Shown here in pieces: positions 61,375-64,000 of a stretch of DNA of 64,000 nucleotides; position 1 is the first letter of the stretch, and every line of letters starts with the position of its first letter. The notes beneath the pieces are model-generated. The model had not been told where the DNA came from and searched no databases. It was given only the letters and a program-made list of their open reading frames with translations. The position numbers and the translations under genes were made by a program. The DNA comes from Chryseosolibacter histidinae (GTDB lineage: Bacteria; Bacteroidota; Bacteroidia; Cytophagales; Cyclobacteriaceae). The stretch lies in assembly GCF_018598225.1 (NCBI RefSeq), contig NZ_JAHESF010000008.1, positions 62,001 to 126,000 of the forward strand. The letters run 5' to 3'.

Positions 61375-62556
61375 TTACCGTTTACGTTCATACGCCTGAA
61401 AAATGGTGGCGAAAGCTTTGCTCAGCTGCTCACGTGAGTATTTTTTTTCAGCGAGATTTCGTGAAGCTTGCTGGTAGGCCTTTAGCAGCTCGGGCGATTC
61501 CACGAACGGCGAAATGCCTGTTACAAAAGCCTGCGGGGTTGGCGCGTAAATACCGCAGTTGTTTTCGATCTCGTCTCTGATCCATCCCCCGAAATTCACA
61601 ACGATGAGCTTACCAGCAGCGAGGCCATCGAAATATTTATTGGGCGAACCAGTCTCCAACACCGGCACGGGCTGATAGCTGATGAACGAAGCATCGGTAA
61701 CGCTCAGGATCTCGCGCACGCCGTCACGATGGGTAAAGGGCAAAATGGTGAGGTTCCTGAGCTTCCGCCGCTCCGCTTCCTGCTGCAGGTGACCCAACAT
61801 GGCGCCGGCACCGCATAAGAGAAAATGAATGGATAGCTTCGTCTCCTGGCTTGCCGCCGCGCATTGCAAAAAACGATCGAGGCCATTAGCGATACCCAAG
61901 GCTCCTGTGTAAGACACTACAAATTTTCCTTCCACGCCAAACTTCCGCTGTAGCGAAGGGTCTTTATCCACAGGTTTAAAAAAATCCGTATCGCCCATGT
62001 TGGGGATGAGGTGGATTTTTTTGCCCGGTACTTTTTGCGCGATGGCCGATTGAATGGCCGGAGATAAAGCCACGATGGAGTCAGCCGAGCGGTAGATGTT
62101 TTTTTCAAGCCGGTATAACATATTACAGAACCACCTGTTCCTGATAAAACCCATCTGCACCGGCGCGTCGGGCCACAGATCGCCCACTTCAAAAATGAAC
62201 GGGATGCCAAATCGCTTTTGAATGCGTTTCGCAGCCAGCCCTATCGTGAGCGGAACAGACATGGCGTAGCAAACATCTGCGTCCCTGAATTTTGCCGCCA
62301 GCTTTACTGCGCCCAGCAGATACCTGATAAAAGAAACGCTGCGCCGGTAAAATCCATAACGGTTCTCATAAGCCACCGCCAGATAGTGCACCTCAATACC
62401 TTCAACGTTTCTGACCCGGTAGCCCTGACCGTTATAGCCGGTGATCACCACCACCTGCATGCCCTGGCTTACAAGGGCTTTGGCCAGGTAATACGACCTG
62501 ATGGCACCACCCTCTGCGGGCGTGTTAAAATGCTGGTGCAGGAGCAGGACTTTCAT
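61375..62556 (-). CDS. Glycosyltransferase, GT4 family, WbuB-like
   Basis: A 393-residue GT-B glycosyltransferase. The N-domain begins KVLLLHQHFNTPAEGGAIRSYYLAK and contains FEVGDLWPDAPVQMG, as in WbuB-type enzymes. The C-domain has VSYTGALGIANGLDRFL and the PVLETGSPNKYFDGLAAGKLIV donor-binding block (Glu-x7-Glu-like). It would add a sugar in capsule or lipopolysaccharide synthesis at the inner membrane. No other polysaccharide genes are close, so the pathway is unassigned. Confidence 0.92.
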   Translation of the reverse strand: MKVLLLHQHFNTPAEGGAIRSYYLAKALVSQGMQVVVITGYNGQGYRVRNVEGIEVHYLAVAYENRYGFYRRSVSFIRYLLGAVKLAAKFRDADVCYAMSVPLTIGLAAKRIQKRFGIPFIFEVGDLWPDAPVQMGFIRNRWFCNMLYRLEKNIYRSADSIVALSPAIQSAIAQKVPGKKIHLIPNMGDTDFFKPVDKDPSLQRKFGVEGKFVVSYTGALGIANGLDRFLQCAAASQETKLSIHFLLCGAGAMLGHLQQEAERRKLRNLTILPFTHRDGVREILSVTDASFISYQPVPVLETGSPNKYFDGLAAGKLIVVNFGGWIRDEIENNCGIYAPTPQAFVTGISPFVESPELLKAYQQASRNLAEKKYSREQLSKAFATIFQAYERKR

Positions 62557-62701
62557 GATGTAAATAAAAGAAATCAGGGGAAGGAATCAGCTTTCTGGCG
62601 GGCGCCATTTGAAACTTTTGACAAAGGGTTTCTTAACCATAAAGGTTTTTCTTATAATAGCTAGTAAACAACTTCCAAGCCTGGAGACATTGCACCTCCA
62701 C

Positions 62702-62756
62702 AACTTTGAACTTTAAACTTCTAACTTGAAACTTTAAATCTTAAACTTTAAACTAA
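62702..62756. repeat. AACTTTAAACTT word array, family C
   Basis: Five to six degenerate copies of ACTTTAAACTT/CTTGAAACTT end 6 nt before the DUF1080 start at 62762. This is the longest family C array and lies at a 5' end. Confidence 0.6.
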
Positions 62757-62761
62757 CTCAT

Positions 62762-63355
62762 ATGATCCGGATCTTCGTATGCGCACTGGCGCTCATGCTG
62801 ACCTCGTTGGTGGGGTTTTCACAAAAAAAATTGTTCAACGGCAAAGACCTCACCGGCTGGAAGGTTTACGGAACTGAAAAGTGGTTTGTGGAGAATGGTG
62901 ACCTGGTTTGTGAAAGCGGTCCTGACAAACAGTATGGCTACCTGGCCACTGATGCCGAGTTCAAAGACTTTGAGATCACGCTTGAGTTTAAGCAGGAATC
63001 GAACGGCAACAGCGGTGTGTTTTTCCACAGCTCTATTGATGGAACAAAGATCACCGGCTGGCAGGCAGAGGTGGCGCCGCTGAACCGCAGCACTGGGGGT
63101 ATTTATGAGTCGTATGGCCGGGGTTGGCTGATCAAACCCGATGCTGAAAAGGAGAAATACCTGAAAGAAGGCGAATGGAATAAGATGACCGTCCGTGTAA
63201 AGGGAGATAATGTTACAACCTGGCTTAACGGACAGGAGATGATTACCCTGAAAGATGAAAAAATCGGTTCAAGCAATGGCAAAATTGCCCTGCAGATCCA
63301 CGATGGAGGTGGCGTCAGGGTACGCTGGCGCAACATCCGGGTTCAGAAATTATAA
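62762..63355 (+). CDS. Secreted DUF1080 (3-keto-disaccharide hydrolase) domain protein
   Basis: A 197-residue protein with a signal peptide (about 1-20, MIRIFVCALALMLTSLVGFS). A single concanavalin-like DUF1080 domain has LFNGKDLTGWKVYG, DFEITLEFKQESNGNSGVFFHS and the closing GKIALQIHDGGGVRVRWRNIRV. Members hydrolyse 3-keto-glycosides and act with Gfo/Idh-type dehydrogenases. One such dehydrogenase lies 4.2 kb to the left. Its stop is 3 nt from that of the convergent 77-residue gene. Confidence 0.93.
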   Translation: MIRIFVCALALMLTSLVGFSQKKLFNGKDLTGWKVYGTEKWFVENGDLVCESGPDKQYGYLATDAEFKDFEITLEFKQESNGNSGVFFHSSIDGTKITGWQAEVAPLNRSTGGIYESYGRGWLIKPDAEKEKYLKEGEWNKMTVRVKGDNVTTWLNGQEMITLKDEKIGSSNGKIALQIHDGGGVRVRWRNIRVQKL

Positions 63356-63358
63356 TGA

Positions 63359-63592
63359 TTACTGGCGTTTCGGCTGCGTATTGCGTGAATAGCTGAGGAT
63401 ATTGAGCACGGTGGCAGCGGAAGGCTGCAACTGTGCTTCATCCATCTCCTTCATCATCGAGCACAGGTCGTTGTATAACGCCATCAGGTCATTGTCGCAG
63501 ATCAACGCTTTGTCAATCTCCGTCCTCTCCTCCTCCGTAGTCTCTCGGTATAAATACCGAATCAAATCCGTTTGGGTAAAAGTTTTTATCAT
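63359..63592 (-). CDS. Small protein overlapping the sigma factor gene, possible partner
   Basis: A 77-residue acidic protein starting MIKTFTQTDLIRYLYRETTE and ending with SAATVLNILSYSRN. It is mostly helical with no membrane segment, so it is not a classical membrane anti-sigma factor, though its EERTEIDKALICDNDL part recalls the zinc-less anti-sigma domain. Its ATG at 63592 lies 80 nt inside the 3' end of the sigma factor gene in another frame. I believe similar overlaps exist in Chitinophagales, but this is from memory. Confidence 0.75.
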   Translation of the reverse strand: MIKTFTQTDLIRYLYRETTEEERTEIDKALICDNDLMALYNDLCSMMKEMDEAQLQPSAATVLNILSYSRNTQPKRQ

Positions 63593-64000
63593 AGGCTCTG
63601 TTTTTCGTCATCTTCTTACGCAGGTTGATGAGGGCATAACGCATCCTTCCCAACGCTGTGTTGATGCTGACACCGGTGCGGGTTGCAATTTCCTGGAAGC
63701 TCATATCCAGGTAATGCCGCATGATGAGCACCTGCTTCTGTTCTATGGGCAGTTCTTTGATACAATCTCTCAGCTTGGTCCGCGTTTCGCGCAGCATTTG
63801 TTTCGCCTCTATTGAATCTTCGGAAAAATCCATAGAGTTGAAAAGCCGGCTCCCGTCTTCCAATACTACCTCGGGGTAACGTTTGTCTTTTCTGAAGTGA
63901 TCAATAGCGAGGTTATGCGCTATTCTGCTGATCCAGGGCAGGAATTTCCCCTCCTCATTATACCGTCCGCCGCGGATGGTATTAATTGCTTTGACGAATG
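63513..64000 (-). CDS. ECF-type sigma-70 factor (5' end outside window)
   Basis: The frame is open from the right edge to a stop at 63513, giving 162 codons. Region 2 shows FVKAINTIRGGRYNEEGKF, PWISRIAHNLAIDHFRKDKR. Region 4 shows IKELPIEQKQVLIMRHYLD and MSFQEIATRTGVSINTALGR, a helix-turn-helix. An unusual tail of about 30 residues (ending DYGGGEDGD) follows region 4. That tail is encoded by the same bases as the start of the 77-residue gene. Confidence 0.92.
   Translation of the reverse strand, partial: FVKAINTIRGGRYNEEGKFLPWISRIAHNLAIDHFRKDKRYPEVVLEDGSRLFNSMDFSEDSIEAKQMLRETRTKLRDCIKELPIEQKQVLIMRHYLDMSFQEIATRTGVSINTALGRMRYALINLRKKMTKNRAYDKNFYPNGFDSVFIPRDYGGGEDGD

Overview
The window reads as a chromosomal segment of a free-living Bacteroidota bacterium, most likely order Chitinophagales. 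This rests on a long ClpC, a NusB of nearly 380 residues, a leucine dehydrogenase with a long N-terminus, the DUF4293, WbqC and YbbR families, lipoproteins with acidic residues after the lipidated Cys, a LytS/LytTR pair, and an ECF sigma factor whose 3' end overlaps a 77-residue ORF. Family-level placement is inference. I see no rRNA, tRNA, CRISPR array, prophage or transposase gene.

Layout. 1-2.3 kb: a truncated surface lipoprotein with an Ig-like domain and a secreted protein with two related helical halves. 2.6-10.5 kb: clpC, a WbqC protein, a YciO-type protein, then mltG, a hotdog thioesterase and a YihY protein. 9.4-21 kb: sugar metabolism (galK, lipoprotein galM, GH2, and a GH172-GH78 operon) interrupted by a lipoprotein, Hsp20 and CPA2 antiporter group. 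21-32 kb: purine nucleoside phosphorylase, a full RND efflux operon, and the housekeeping run coaE, ybbR, yajC, DUF1573, ytxH-like and nusB. 32-39 kb: leucine dehydrogenase, two ABC half-exporters that look like partners, and two barrel proteins. 39-47 kb: truA, a four-helix-bundle (S23/IVP) gene, DUF4293, a thiolase, a barrel protein, a di-heme peroxidase, htpG and a MORN-like protein. 47-55 kb: yraN, a phosphosugar isomerase, lipB, an exonuclease, rnr and a prenyl synthase. 55-64 kb: a PhyH oxygenase, a nucleoside/sugar MFS, a Gfo/Idh oxidoreductase, a LytS/LytTR pair, a GT4 glycosyltransferase, a DUF1080 protein, and the ECF sigma factor running off the end.

The most unusual layer is between the genes. 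Many gaps hold arms of degenerate ~7-nt words, usually paired as inverted repeats around a short unrelated centre: GCCAGTT/GCCGGTT, GGAGTCA/GGAGTAA, CCATAGT/CCATGGT, CGCAAAG/CGCCAAG, GCACATT and others. Most begin or end within a few bases of a stop codon, and between convergent genes they span the gap from stop to stop. In one place (39658-40187) a perfect 26-nt inverted repeat of the GGAGTCA family encloses the four-helix-bundle gene. S23 proteins are otherwise known from 23S rRNA intervening sequences, which are also hairpins with the ORF in the loop. I regard this free-standing, IVS-like element and its gene-less relatives as the best candidate here for an undescribed system.
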